Below, piece by piece: positions 1 to 10,271 of a DNA stretch of 64,000 nucleotides. Positions within the stretch are counted from its first letter, which is position 1. Each line of letters opens with the position of its first letter. The notes under the pieces were generated by a model. It was not told where the DNA came from, searched no databases, and saw only the letters and a list, made by a program, of their open reading frames with translations. Made by a program: the position numbers and the translations under genes. This stretch comes from Flammula alnicola (Eukaryota; Basidiomycota; Agaricomycetes; Agaricales; Strophariaceae): positions 1-64,000 of the forward strand of contig JADNRV010000136.1 of NCBI GenBank assembly GCA_015499995.1, read 5' to 3'.

Positions 1-885
1 TTGCGGGTTCGATTCCTGCACATAGCAAGTACCATAAGCTTGTGACCGTGGGCTTCTCGCCATGGGCCGGAATGTAAGTCGTCTGCCGCTGGGCGCGCTG
101 TCGGTCCGCTGTTCTTTGAGGGCCTTCGGCAACCCACTGTAGTCCCCTTTGGGCGACGTGGGGCGCACGGGAGCGCTGTACCATAAGTCGTCCACCGTGT
201 TGCGGGGCGCAGCAGTTGTTGCCGAGCATGCGCTCCTCGCTGTAGGGCGCAAGGGCTGTATGGTCGCTACAGGGGGCGGGCACAATGACCACTGTCGTAG
301 GCCTACGTCGGGCAGTGGGAGTGTCCGGGGTCCAAGTGATTCCGCGGAATGCTGATGTAAGTCGACCCTGGCACATTTGGGATCGTCGCTCGGCCTTATA
401 GGTCGGTAAGTCGGCCAGGCTCGTGCAAAGCCGCTTGGGGGCACCTCGGATAGCAGCCCGTAAAGGGTCCGAAAGGATAGGGCATGGTAAGAACCGGTAA
501 TCGGTCTGATAACAACCCGACCTTGGGGAGACCACCGGCATCGATCCGGGTTTCAGTCGCATACCCACCCCTCTCGAGGGGCTAGGACAGGGCACCCGGC
601 ACGGCGCAACAGAATAGTGAGTGCCGTCGTTAGTCGTAATAGGTCGAGCTCCCGGCTGCACGGCTGGGTAGGGGGCTTTCGGCAAGACAGTGACTCTGGA
701 CAGGATTGGGGATCCGCGCTGCAAGGCATAAGCGAACCACCTGCCGGGGGACGGGAAGGTTAAGCCGGGTGTCGCGCCCCGGTAAGACTGAGCCGTAGCG
801 GTACTCGGATAGTCCCCTTGTACTGGCTCGACAGATCTATATCCACTGTCGCTCGATTGGGCATAATAAGTTCCAATTCGGGTTA
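1..885 (+). mobile_element. Long tRNA-derived SINE-like element, left end cut by window edge
   Basis: The first bases contain a pol III B-box (gggttcgattcctgc, 4-18), as in the T arm of a tRNA, followed by about 850 bp of unique GC-rich body without a convincing reading frame. The part at about 690-860 is clearly related to the reverse complement of the element at 13712-14821: both carry ggggatccgcgc, then aagcgaacca, then gagccgtagcgg, then a stretch around agtcccc and ggctcga, in the same order and spacing. I infer a divergent member of the same tRNA-headed non-autonomous family on the plus strand. The A-box side lies outside the window, and no poly-A tail is visible at the right end, where a LINE-like stretch begins. 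Confidence 0.5.
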
Positions 886-1004
886 AGTTGAAGCGGCAAT
901 GTTGGGGGCAGGGACTCGATGAGCTGCAAGCGGTGGCTTTGGTCTTCTCTTCTGCATGGGAGTCCCATGCTAAAGAGTCCTTTGTTACCCGGCGATCTAA
1001 GCTT
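886..1004 (+). pseudogene. Diverged LINE ORF2 fragment fused in front of LINE copy A
   Basis: These about 120 bases translate to a peptide (ELQAVALVFSSAWESHAKES) that aligns with the LINE ORF2 region coded at 14845-14930 (EVAWIFSEAWSAHAKETS), but with many differences. At about 1003 the reading frame jumps back to a position about 300 residues earlier in ORF2 (LAAFGNPGPTH). So copy A is preceded by a piece of a different, older LINE copy in an order no normal element has. It may be the stub of an older copy into which copy A was inserted, or a template-switch product. Confidence 0.5.
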
Positions 1005-2892
1005 GCTGCTTTTGGCAACCCTGGGCCCACACACATTCCGAGAGATCGCACCAAGCGCAGCACGGTGATCGATCTGGCTTTTGTTCCCCCCGATCAGGTG
1101 GTGAATGCGTCTACTGTCCGATGCCCGGACATCCAGCTTAAATCGGACCACATCCCGATTTATACTACACTGGACATCCTTCCCACCCCTGACGGGGCGG
1201 TTCGGATGTCTCTTCCTACGGAGTCTGTTCAGGCTTTCGTTAAGTCTATCACTTCGGGACTGGCGGCTATAGATCCGCTGGCCCCGATGACTACCGAGGA
1301 TCAGATTGAAACTGCGGCTCAAGAAGTGGCGCGGATTTTCTCAGAGGCGTGGGCTGCCCATACCAAAGAGACCTCTATTACCAAGCGTTCGAAGCCCTGG
1401 TGGTCCCAGGAGTGCTCTGACGCCCTGCTCAAATTTCGCGGGGATCGCTCCCCCGAGAATTGGAAATCTTTTCGGAAAATAGTCCGAGAGACGAAACGTG
1501 TTTTCTTCGATGATCGCATTGGAGAGATCGCGGGTACTAATAAGCGACCGTGGGACCTTATGAATTGGGTCCAACAACGGAAGCTCCCTCCCAGTGAGGC
1601 TATCCAGTATCGTGGAGAGCCTTGCAATGATTTGCCTGCTTTGTGGGATGCCCTACATGGCACATATAACTCGGCATCGGATAGAACATACGACACTGCT
1701 CTCTTGGAGTCCATCCCGCAACTTCCTGTTCGGGAATGGGCTCCCTTTTCCCCGCTGGAACTCACGGAAGCCCTTTCTGCGTGTTCCGGTCTTTCTTCTC
1801 CGGGTCCGGATCATGTCAATTGGTCCCACCTGAAGAAGATTGTACGTCGGGACCCCCACTCTGTGGAGGTCCTTATCTTGATTGCTAATGCCTGCATGCG
1901 TGTGGGTCATTGGCCATCGCCCTTTAAGGAGTCTATGTCGGTTATCATCCCCAAACCCGGCAAGCCTTCGTACTCTACCCCTAAGGCGTTCAGGCCCATT
2001 GTGCTTCTGAATACTGTGGGGAAACTCATCGAGAAAATGATCTCGAATCGCATTCAGTTCGACGCTGTCGGACAGGATATATTTCACCCGAATCAGGTTG
2101 GAGGCGTCAGGGGACGCTCCACCGAGGACGCGGGTCTGTTTTTGACACACATGGTGAGGGCTGGGTGGGCGAAAGGGTTGAGGACTAGCGTCCTTGCCTT
2201 TGACCTTGCTCAGTTCTTTCCTTCTCTTAATCACGAGGTTCTCGTGATTATTCTCCGGAAGCATGGCTTTCCACCGCTGGTGGTCAAGTTTTTCAGTTCT
2301 TATCTGGTAGAAAGGAAGACGCAGTATGCGTGGAACTCCTTCCTGTCAGACCCTCTGCAGGCAGATGTGGGCGTGGGACAGGGCTCTGCCCTGTCCCCTG
2401 TCTTGTCGGCTATTTACTTGGCGCCTATCATGCGTCTTTTCTACAAGAGGTGCCGTGAGATTCATCTTGCGGTTGACCTTCTGTCATATGTTGATGATGG
2501 TACCCTGATTTCTCAGGAGACCGGACTCGATCCCAATGTTGTGAACCTTCGTAAGGCGTACAAGATTATATTTGAGCTCTTTACCAAGTTCGCTCTTGCT
2601 CTGGAGCACGCGAAGTCGGAGATTTTCCACTTCGACAACACGGCTTCAGTTTATAATCCTGCGATTGATCTGGGTGAAGAACCCTACACTGCAGGCAAAT
2701 GGCTCAAGCCTAAGCCGTTCTGGCGATATCTTGGGTTTTATTTTGATCGCAAGCTCACTTTCAAGGAGCATGTGAGATACTATTCCACCAAAGGATTCAC
2801 ATCGGTTGTATCGATGAGAATGCTTGGGTCTTCTACCAGAGGGCTGCCGCCGCATCTCAAGCGCCTCCTCTACCGCACGTGCGTTATCCCCA
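1003..2892 (+). pseudogene. LINE A ORF2, part 1: end of endonuclease plus reverse transcriptase
   Basis: The frame is open from the fused upstream piece into the insertion. It begins with the last endonuclease motifs (TVIDLAF and SDHIPI). It then runs through the RT domain, with FRPIVLLNTVGK, FDLAQFFPSLN, the GQGSALSP motif and the catalytic YVDD box at about 2488. It ends at ...YRTCVIP, where the inserted element begins. Intact RT motifs and the lack of internal stops suggest a young copy. Endonuclease residues upstream of the truncation are missing, so this copy cannot transpose on its own even without the insertion. Confidence 0.9.
2883..2892. repeat. Target-site duplication, left copy (10 bp)
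   Basis: The sequence gttatcccca directly before the inserted element is repeated exactly at 8371-8380 directly after it. The uninterrupted LINE copy C has the motif once at the equivalent place (16417-16426), so this is a duplicated target site. A 9-11 bp duplication is characteristic of Mutator-like transposons. Confidence 0.9.
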
Positions 2893-3060
2893 CCTGTATG
2901 TGCCAGTGTCATGTATGATACCTGGGCTGCCTGCCAATAAGGAGTGTACATCCACAAGGCTAACAACCCCCTTGGGCAGTTGCCCACCACTATGCAACAT
3001 AATATCTACAGGCTGCCGGGGTGCCAGGGATGGCTTTGGTGCTTGTTGTTGGGGCGGGTG
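2893..3060 (+). repeat. Left terminal inverted repeat of the Mutator-like element
   Basis: This is the inverted partner of 8200-8370. From 2911 on (atgtatgatacctgggctgc and onward) the match is almost base perfect for about 140 bp. The outermost 18 bases match only about half, so the termini have diverged or the exact cut points differ slightly from my choice. Confidence 0.85.
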
Positions 3061-3770
3061 ATGGCAAACAATGACCAACAATGTACAGAAACAGCTGGCG
3101 GGCATAAAAACTGCTCCTGCTCGTCGTCGGGGGCGGTTGTGGGCGCGGAAACAGCGGGGATGGGTTGCTGTGATTTTTCTCAATCCATATTAGGTGTTTG
3201 CCCCACTGTCGGGGGGCGGGACGGGATGGATTAAAAAGGATGGCTCTGGATAAACCTGCCATATTTTCGCGTTGCCGCTGCACTATTTTTAGATACATCA
3301 AATGAGTGACATCATTGCATCAGTCTCCTTGCTGGGTGCGGCTTGTATTTCCGGTGCCTGGAAATGGTTTGCCTCAGGCGCATGGCAATTTAAAAATAGA
3401 TTCACATCTTTCACGCAATAGCATAGGATGAGTGATATAACTAGATTTCCATCAATTCTCGACCATTTTGTGCCACCGCGCCCTCTATTCTTCTGTCCCG
3501 CCATTCTTTTATACATAGCTGTAATCTATACATAACTACAAATCGAATGGTACTATTTTTATGTGGAAAGGATGGAGGCAAAGGCGTATGCAGCTTCAGC
3601 TTTTTGGATGAATCACGGGCTAGCATAGGATGAGCGCTAAAAATAGATTTCATTGTTTTCGAACAAATTTCCGAATCCCTTTGCCTGCTATTCATGTGTC
3701 CCGCCGCTTTGTTGTATCAAACTGTAATCTACTCATAAATCCAAATATAATGATACCAATTTTGTGAGGA
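3040..3770 (+). repeat. Left subterminal repeats, unit about 200 bp
   Basis: At 3050-3245 lies one copy of a GC-rich unit (marked by ctcgtcgtcgggggcg and gggcgggacgggatggatt) that recurs twice in inverted orientation near the right end. At about 3421-3555 and 3625-3760 two direct copies of another unit occur: each starts at tagcataggatgag, passes gtcccgcc, and ends near ctgtaatct...cataa. The spacing is about 205 bp. No coding potential was seen. Confidence 0.65.
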
Positions 3771-4037
3771 GATGAGGTCACGAAGGGCTTCAACAATAGA
3801 GCATGTAATTTTACATTACCGTTTTCGGGGCTCTTACTATAGATACATGCGTTTTAATAGGTAATGCAGTGTATTATGAAGAAACTACTACAAAAAATAT
3901 CAGAACGAAGGCCCAGAGTGCTATCAGCATGCTCTGTGCATCTATCTACTACCCCGGCCTCCTACTCTCCCACTGGTTGACCTGTCGTCAAGCTCGGCGT
4001 GCCGCCTTTCGTCGTTTGGGGGAGTCGGCTTGATGGA

Positions 4038-4105
4038 GACTTCGAACGTCTGTCTCCGACGTTCGAAGTCAAGGAGGCACGACGAAGCATTCGTCGTGCC
4101 TCCTT
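4038..4105. repeat. Two abutting perfect hairpins
   Basis: The first hairpin has perfect 13-bp arms (4038-4050 and 4058-4070) with a 7-base loop. It is followed without a gap by a second with perfect 16-bp arms (4071-4086 and 4090-4105) and a 3-base loop. Such perfect arms are unlikely to persist by chance in decayed DNA. The function is unknown. Confidence 0.8.
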
Positions 4106-4149
4106 TTCGGCTGATGGGCAGTGACAGGCGCTGGCTTATCCCCATACCA

Positions 4150-5075
4150 CCGTCGTAAATGAGGAGAGCCAGCCCACATCCCTCGGACGAGGGGAGGGGC
4201 ACGATGCGACGTGGGGTCGTGTAGCAGCGTGAACAGCCGCAGCGGCAGTAAGCGAGGGGTTGGGGATGTTGGCTCCTCCTCGTCGTCGTCGTCGTCGCCC
4301 AAAGCAGCAGCACTCGTGGTGCCGCGACTCGTCCTCCTCGCCGTCAGGATACCTATAAGCAGGGAGCCTCTTGTCTGAGCAGAAGCGGCCGAAGGAACTC
4401 CCGGGCTCGAGTGTCCACAGCAGCCAAGACGCGACGACATGAGGCAAGGGGTGTGTGGGCAGGTGGTCAGCGCGCGGGTGCTGGTGGACTGGGTAACGTA
4501 CTGCGTGGGTCCTTCCCTAGTTCATCTCCATCCCTCGAACGCTGGCCCAAATCCCTCGCAGAGGGCAGGGCACATGACGTGTGCGGCGTCTGACGCAGCG
4601 GCCTCCACGCTGCTGCTCGTCCCCGTACTTTCGAAGCAGAGCGGTCGTGCTGCTGCTGTGCCCCCACCCCTTCTTTGTTGGATCAGTGCAGCAGCGATCG
4701 CCGCTGCTGCTCATTCTCCTGCGTGTCTTCGTAGACGGACTGGGAGGTTGATGGGATGGTGGGGGTAGTGGTTGAGGCGAGTAGGCGGCGGTGGAAGTCG
4801 ACATGACGGGGGTGGTGGTCACGGCTGAAAGGCGACCGCGACGATGGTACGACGAACCTGGTCTATGGGTGAGCATTGTGGTAAGAAAGGGGGGAATCTC
4901 GAAAGGTGTCGACGTTGCCGCACCTTTCGAGACGTACCTGGCGGGTCTCCCTCGTCTAGGGTCTCCCCTTGTAGCTTGCTTCCCCTCTAGCCACACCCAC
5001 ACCCTTTCTAACGTCGGCCCACAACCCTCAGAGAGGAGGGGGGGCACACGACGTGGCAGCGCGCTCGTTTACACC
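4150..5075 (+). repeat. Three diverged direct repeats in the GC-rich interior
   Basis: A block reading roughly ggcccacaNccctc...gag-g-gggcacacgacgtgg occurs at about 4170-4220, 4543-4590 and 5010-5060. The copies are spaced about 370 and 470 bp, and the flanking sequence is also partly similar. A third hairpin with perfect 12-bp arms (4897-4908 and 4921-4932) lies before the last copy. The frames open here on both strands look like a by-product of GC-rich repeats, and I do not call a gene. Confidence 0.5.
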
Positions 5076-6539
5076 CTAGCTAGATGCAAAACTGTAAAAA
5101 GACAAATAAAACTAAAATAGAATACTTAACGTACCTTTTTTGAGGTCTTGGCCTGTCGAGACGGGCGAGGAAGAGTGTTGAGAGGGTGGTGGTGGTGGTT
5201 GAAGGTCGAGATCAACGACGTTGATCGTTTGTTTAATCTGTTTTCCGGTGTTTTCCGAGCGATGTAATTGGCTGGATCTCTCGGCCCGGCCAGACTCCGA
5301 TCCGTCGTCTTGGTTTTGAATGTCTCCGAGGCACTCCACACGGATTCCAAGAGCTCTTTTATTGTCGGTATACACTAATAATACATATATAGCACAATTA
5401 ATCCACGTCCGGACCGAGAATTAGAACTTTACCGTGCCTCTATTCACCTTTCGTCGAGAGCGTGGTGATTTCGGGTTTCTGATATCATCTATCTCGACCA
5501 TTTCCCCTCGTAGAATGGACTTCAAATTCATAAATACAGATTAAGAGCATTAATTGAATGACATGAAATAATTCTAGATAGTTTAAACCATACTGAGCCG
5601 TCGTGGAAGCTTGTAAGTTCAAGTTAACGTCAGGAATGCCCAATTGATGAAGGATTTCTTACTGTCTCATGCCTTGTTTCATTGAAATGCATGTACCATT
5701 CCATAAAATGCATGGAAAATCAGGGAAACCCCACAGTTATCATCAAACAATAGTCTACTGACAAATTACATGTTTCGACGACCTGCTAACACACTTTTCA
5801 TTTGGTTAGAGATGAGATATGAAATCCGAGACATCCCAAAATCACCACCCTTGATGCCGAACATGAATTGAGAGAGATGCTGGCAGCCAAACATCCTCGG
5901 ATTTTGATAAATGTAAAATATATTATAATTAGACTACATTCCGTTGATAATAGAGTATTTAAGAAGGTTTGCGCTCGTTCCGAGACGTGCTCGACGATGA
6001 GGGATACATGAGATTGAATGGCGGACCGCGTGCCTTGTGACTTCGGCGTTCGCCGAAATTCAATCAACCATGCGCACATCGACATTCTTTCCTTCCTCCG
6101 ACCACCTACCTATCGCCCACTACCTCCCACCAGCCACCGTCGACATCGGCGTCGCCCCCAGCCCACCAGCTCTGCTCGCGACGAACCCACGAAGGCAAAA
6201 AGAACCCCCGACAACCAACACCAGCAAGCCACAGGGCTCGTAGCCACCATCAGTAAGTCAACCTGCTACGAAACCCGACGATGCCAGTGAGAAAGGGCGC
6301 GATGAGGAGGAGAGAAGCAATGAATGCCACCAGGTGCGTGGCCTCTAGTGCTACACTGTTGCTAACCCCCACCACCCTTTTCGTGCAGATAACAATGCCA
6401 TGGGTATGAAACCACGACACGGCATTTCGAACATCCCCTCGCCCTGCGCCTCCGCGCCTCCCTCGTTCAGTCGAACGCCGGGTCCGCTGTCCAGTGAGCC
6501 CATCCCCTCGCTGACGGCTCCCTGGCGATGTAGCTGCTG
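5076..6539. other. Element interior without recognisable gene
   Basis: The base composition is mixed: AT-rich at 5400-5990 and CT-rich at 6030-6260. A short plus-strand frame from the ATG at 6070 to a stop at 6243 codes for a proline- and threonine-rich peptide, and a minus-strand frame (5350-5126) ends in a splice-donor-like gtacgt. Either could be a captured host-gene scrap, but I recognise neither. Nothing else stands out. Confidence 0.4.
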
Positions 6540-7325
6540 CTCAGATACGACAACGACGGCGATGTGACAGCAGCGGCAGCGCACGATCGCTGCTACTCGG
6601 GCGCGAAGACGATAACGAGGTGACAACAGCAGCACGACGGCTGCTGCGGCTAGGATACGGCGACGATGATGACGAGGTGGCGGGAGCAGCAGCAGCACGA
6701 CGGCTGCCGCTCGGATACGGCGACAACGTGCTCGGGTACGACGACGACGAGCAGCAGCCATCGTGCTGCTGCTGCTCGGATACGCCGACGATAACGAGCA
6801 GCAGCACGACCGGCTGCTGCTCGGGTACGACGACGATGAGCAGCAGCACGACCGCTGCTGCTTGGATACGGTGACGATAATGAGCAGCAGCGCGACCAGC
6901 TGCTGCACGGGTACGACGACCACGAGCAGCAGCGCGACCAGCTGCTGCACGGGTACGACGACCACGAGCAGCAGCGCGACCAGCTGCTGCACGGGTACGA
7001 CGACCACGAGCAGCAGCGCGACCAGCTGCTGCACGGGTACGACGACCACGAGCAGCAGCACGACCGCTGCTGCTCGGGTACGACGACCACGAGCAGCAGC
7101 ACGACCGCTGCTGCTCGGGTACGGCGACAACGACGAACAGCAGCGCGACCGGCTGCTGCTCAGGTACGGCGACGCGCTGCTGCTCAGGTACGACGATAAC
7201 GAGCAGCAGCACCACCGCCGCTGCTCGGATACGGCGACGATAACGAGCAGCAGCGCGACCGGCTGCTGCTCGGGTCCTCCTCCTACGAGCAGCAGCACGA
7301 CGGCTGCTGCTGCGGCTCTGTGATG
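6540..7325. repeat. Minisatellite of about 42-bp units with paired CAG/CTG blocks
   Basis: Four nearly identical 42-bp units start at 6900, 6942, 6984 and 7026, flanked on both sides by degenerate copies for a total of almost 800 bp. Each unit contains gcagcagc, a 7-base spacer and gctgctgc, so every repeat can fold into a small hairpin. The unit length is a multiple of three and lacks stops, which makes long false reading frames on both strands (up to 315 codons). I do not regard them as genes. Confidence 0.85.
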
Positions 7326-7403
7326 GGGGCGACGATGAGGTGGGAGCAGTGGCAGCAGCCATCCAATGACGAGGGGAATGAGGATCAGCAGCAGCAGGCG
7401 AGG

Positions 7404-7430
7404 TGTCGACGTGCGTCACTCACGTCGACA
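7404..7430. repeat. Perfect 10-bp-arm hairpin
   Basis: Arms tgtcgacgtg (7404-7413) and its complement (7421-7430) enclose a 7-base loop. It sits at the right border of the GC-rich core, as the pair at 4038-4105 sits at the left border. The motif gtcgacg also occurs in the loop of the 4897-4932 hairpin. Confidence 0.7.
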
Positions 7431-7439
7431 TGTCCCCTC

Positions 7440-8215
7440 CTTGCTTGCTTATCCTCATTTCACTCGTGTATTTTATTGGTCTTTTTTTAATACCTTATGA
7501 CTAGTAGTAGTATTCATAGTTTAAATATATTCAATGTGTTCTGTTTTAATCTTTTTTACCTGAGATTTTCGAGCAAAGAGAACCAAGTCTATTTTTAAAC
7601 ATGCAGCATAATTAATAAAAGATATCTAATCTATAGATAACAGACAGACGCCTAGGCACAAGCGTCTGCATCTAAAAATATCATGCCGGGCGCTTTCTGG
7701 CAATCTAATCTATAGATAAGGAACCGACACAAGGCACAAGCGCTGGCATCTAAAAATATCTCACAGGGCGCTTTCCGTCTAATTTTAGAATATCATCCAA
7801 AATCATCCTCGTCAATCCACCCATTCCCGCCCCCCATGAGGCGCGCAAAGGGCGGCAATGGGTAGCAATATATTACTGGACCCCATTGGATTTTCCCCCG
7901 TGCCCCAAACCGCCCCCGACGATGAGCAAGAGCCCAAATACAACCCCGGGCATCATTTCCCATGTTGTTGACAGTTGTTTGACAGCAGCCCCGCCCCAAA
8001 TAGGAACGTCATCCAAAGCCATGCTCGTCAATCCACCCGTCCCCACCCTCCCCGAGGCGCGCAAACGGTGGGGGCAGGTCAGAATATATTAATAGATCCT
8101 ATTAGATTTTTTTCCGCGCCCAAAAGCGCCCCCGACGACGAGCAGCACCCGAAATACAGTGCTGGACATAATTTCCTGCATTGTTGACACCTATTTACCA
8201 TCATCCGCCCCAACA
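7440..8215 (-). repeat. Right subterminal repeats of the Mutator-like element
   Basis: There are two direct copies of an about 80-bp unit at 7624 and 7705 (marked by atctaatctatagataa and gcatctaaaaatat). Then come two copies of the about 195-bp GC-rich unit (about 7800-8000 and 8005-8215) that matches, inverted, the unit at 3050-3245. The motif tatttttagat also occurs near the left end at about 3284, so the inverted symmetry reaches further inward than the identical TIR. Confidence 0.65.
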
Positions 8216-8370
8216 ACAAGCACCAAAGCCATCCCTGGCACCCCGGCAGCCTATAGGTATTATGTTGCATAGTGTTGGGCAACTGCCCAAGGGGGTTGTT
8301 AGCCTTGTGGATGTACACTCCTTATTGGCAGGCAGCCCAGGTATCATACATAATTCTAGCTTACATGGCT
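8200..8370 (-). repeat. Right terminal inverted repeat of the Mutator-like element
   Basis: This is the reverse complement of 2893-3060, nearly identical from 8351 inward for about 140 bp. It is followed directly by the right copy of the 10-bp target duplication (8371-8380). Confidence 0.85.
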
Positions 8371-8380
8371 GTTATCCCCA

Positions 8381-9191
8381 TAATCACCTATGGCTACCGC
8401 ATGTGGTATTTTCGCAAGGCCCGGAACAAGGGGCTTATTGCGCAACTTACCAACGTTCAGCGTAAGGCTGGGCTTTGGATTACTGGGTGCTTCCGCACTT
8501 CTCCCTCGTATGGAGTCGAGGCCCTCGCCGGCCTCCTGCCCATGCCCCTACTTCTGGACAGATTGAACTCTCGGGCAGTGGCCCGGATCTCTATTTTGTC
8601 TGATACACACCCAATCCGGTCATTTATGGCTGGACCTTTACTTAAGAAAGCCATTCCTCATAAGATGGCGATTCAGAACTTTACCGAGCGCCAACAAGAA
8701 AAGTTGCGCGGCGGACTTGTGGGCAATGCATTGGTCCACCCCGCTGGCCTGGAAGAACTGGAGCCTTTTGCTCCAGACGCCAGACCTGGATATCGTCTAA
8801 TGGACCGGCATGCGAGCTGGTTTACATGGATGGCTAAACCCCGTATCAGCAGGGCCGAAGACCCTGATGCTGCGTGGAAAATCATACTGGACAAACTCAT
8901 CGAAAAGTGTGACGATGAGCCAGGTACCGCATATGCTGGTGTCGACGGCTCGGTCCCTCCGGGGCCCTGGCAGGCTGCCAACGGCATTGTTATCAAACGG
9001 CAGGGTGCGCTGGTCTTGGCCAGATGTCACTCTTCTGGACGGGCAATAAGCACTGACGCTGAGCTCGATGCCATCTCGGTGGCTATCTCTGCAATGGTAG
9101 CATTCGGAGACGTCACCAGGATAGTTATTTTCACGGATTCGATGCATGCTGCTCGAATGGCCGTTGATCCTTCCCCGCACCTTCCCCGCAC
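8381..9191 (+). pseudogene. LINE A ORF2, part 2: post-RT region and RNase H
   Basis: The frame resumes exactly where part 1 stopped (IITYGYRMWYF...). It contains the post-RT connection and the RNase H domain, with GVDGS (first Asp), DAELDAI (Glu) and IFTDSM (second Asp). An 11-bp tandem duplication (9170-9191) shifts the frame and leads to a stop about 20 bp later. Copies B and C do not have the duplication, so it is private to this copy. Confidence 0.85.
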
Positions 9192-9815
9192 TCTCATCAG
9201 GGTTCTTCTCTGATAGTGTGTCGGACACTTGAACGATGGTTCCAGGGTGGTGGTAACCGAAAAGTCGTTTTTGCAGAGTCTCCCTCCGATATGGAGTGGG
9301 ACATCCATCAGGAGGCTCATGACCTCGTCCTGGGGTTGCCCGGTGTGCCTGTTACACCGAATACCCCCTTATCTATCGCTTGGCTTAAGAATAAAGCCGA
9401 CACCGTAGCGCGGGATGCCTGGTCGACAGAGGTCGACGAGGTTCCCAATTTACTTGGCTCCAACTTTTTGGAGTTAGAGGATCTAAAGGGTAATCCTCTC
9501 CGTCCGACCCCCGTTCGCGGTGGGCCGTGGCTTGAAGTCGGCGGCCGCAACTCTCAGTTGTTCGCCCGCATGTGCCGTGCCATCACGAATCATGCTCCGA
9601 TCGGCTCGTATTACGAGCGGTTCAAAATCGATGATCCATTGGCTCTCGGTTGTACGTGTGGGGTTTATCCTCAGATGCGCGATCATATTTTTGGGTGCCC
9701 TAAGCTCCCGATGCTACCTCACAGGGCCCCGCACCTAGTGTGGGGTCTTGAGAAATTTTTGACTGACAACGTTACGGCGTTTGCTTTCAACCGGCCCCCA
9801 GCCGGAGTCGGATGA
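9192..9815 (+). pseudogene. LINE A ORF2, part 3: end of RNase H and C-terminal zinc motif
   Basis: After the 11-bp duplication the sequence continues in another frame with the last RNase H motif (ADTVARDAW). The Cys-Cys-His-Cys motif typical of LINE ORF2 C-termini follows (CTCG...HIFGC), then a TGA stop at 9813-9815. Apart from the frame, all residues match copy C closely. Confidence 0.85.
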
Positions 9816-10271
9816 GGGACTCTGGATGGGGGGTGATCCTAGGTGTCGTCGGGGCCTTGGCCCAAGACCTAGTGCCCAAAGGTGTTTCCATTATGGTGCG
9901 ATAAATCCCGCGAGGGCCGCAGCCGTGTTCGTTGCATGGCTTCGCTTGTGACTCTCTGAGTCTATGGCACGTATCATTTGGAGGACCCGCCATGGTGTAA
10001 CAACAACGTCGAGTTTGCCAGCGAAGTGGGGAGAGCCGGGCAAGCTCTGACTTCATCTGGGTGACCCCCCTGTCCACCCTTTAATCCATATTTACCTTAC
10101 GTTCGGTAGCGTTAACAACGCCGCGCGTTTGTATTTCCTGGGCTGCGAGGTCCGTCATTTGGGTTTCAGGCTGCGAGCAACCAATTTCTTTCTTTTGCGA
10201 TGAGTATTGTAGCGTACTCGTTTGTATTAGTTAGAGTCCGAGCTGCGTTCGAGTTTCGGAATATAAACTGT

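Larger units (their letters stand above)
2893..8370. mobile_element. 5.5 kb Mutator-like element with long terminal inverted repeats, non-autonomous
   Basis: The element interrupts LINE A and is bounded by an exact 10-bp target duplication. The ends form an inverted repeat. It is imperfect for the first 18 bases and then nearly identical for about 140 bp (2911-3060 against 8200-8351). Beyond this, both sides carry arrays of a diverged unit of about 200 bp. The interior holds AT-rich repeats, GC-rich sequence with perfect hairpins, and a 42-bp minisatellite. I found no transposase-like reading frame, so it is non-autonomous or has lost its gene. Long TIRs with a 9-11 bp TSD are the family signature of Mutator-like elements; the assignment rests on this architecture only. 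Confidence 0.8.

Noticed and set aside
837..2264. Minus-strand open frames opposite the LINE coding regions
   Set aside because: They are shadows of the GC-rich ORF2 and recur opposite copy C at the same places.
2879..3301. Small frames on both strands at the left TIR (and their mirror at 8079-8318)
   Set aside because: They lie in the terminal inverted repeat and appear twice for that reason. There is no transposase similarity.
6540..7325. CRISPR array (regular repeats)
   Set aside because: There are no unique spacers, the repeats are contiguous, and the window is from a eukaryote.
6351..7419. Long minus- and plus-strand open frames (up to 315 codons) with VVV/QQ or RRRTRAAAGRAAA repeats
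   Set aside because: They arise from the 42-bp minisatellite, whose unit is a multiple of three and has no stops. No start context, domain or splice structure supports a gene.
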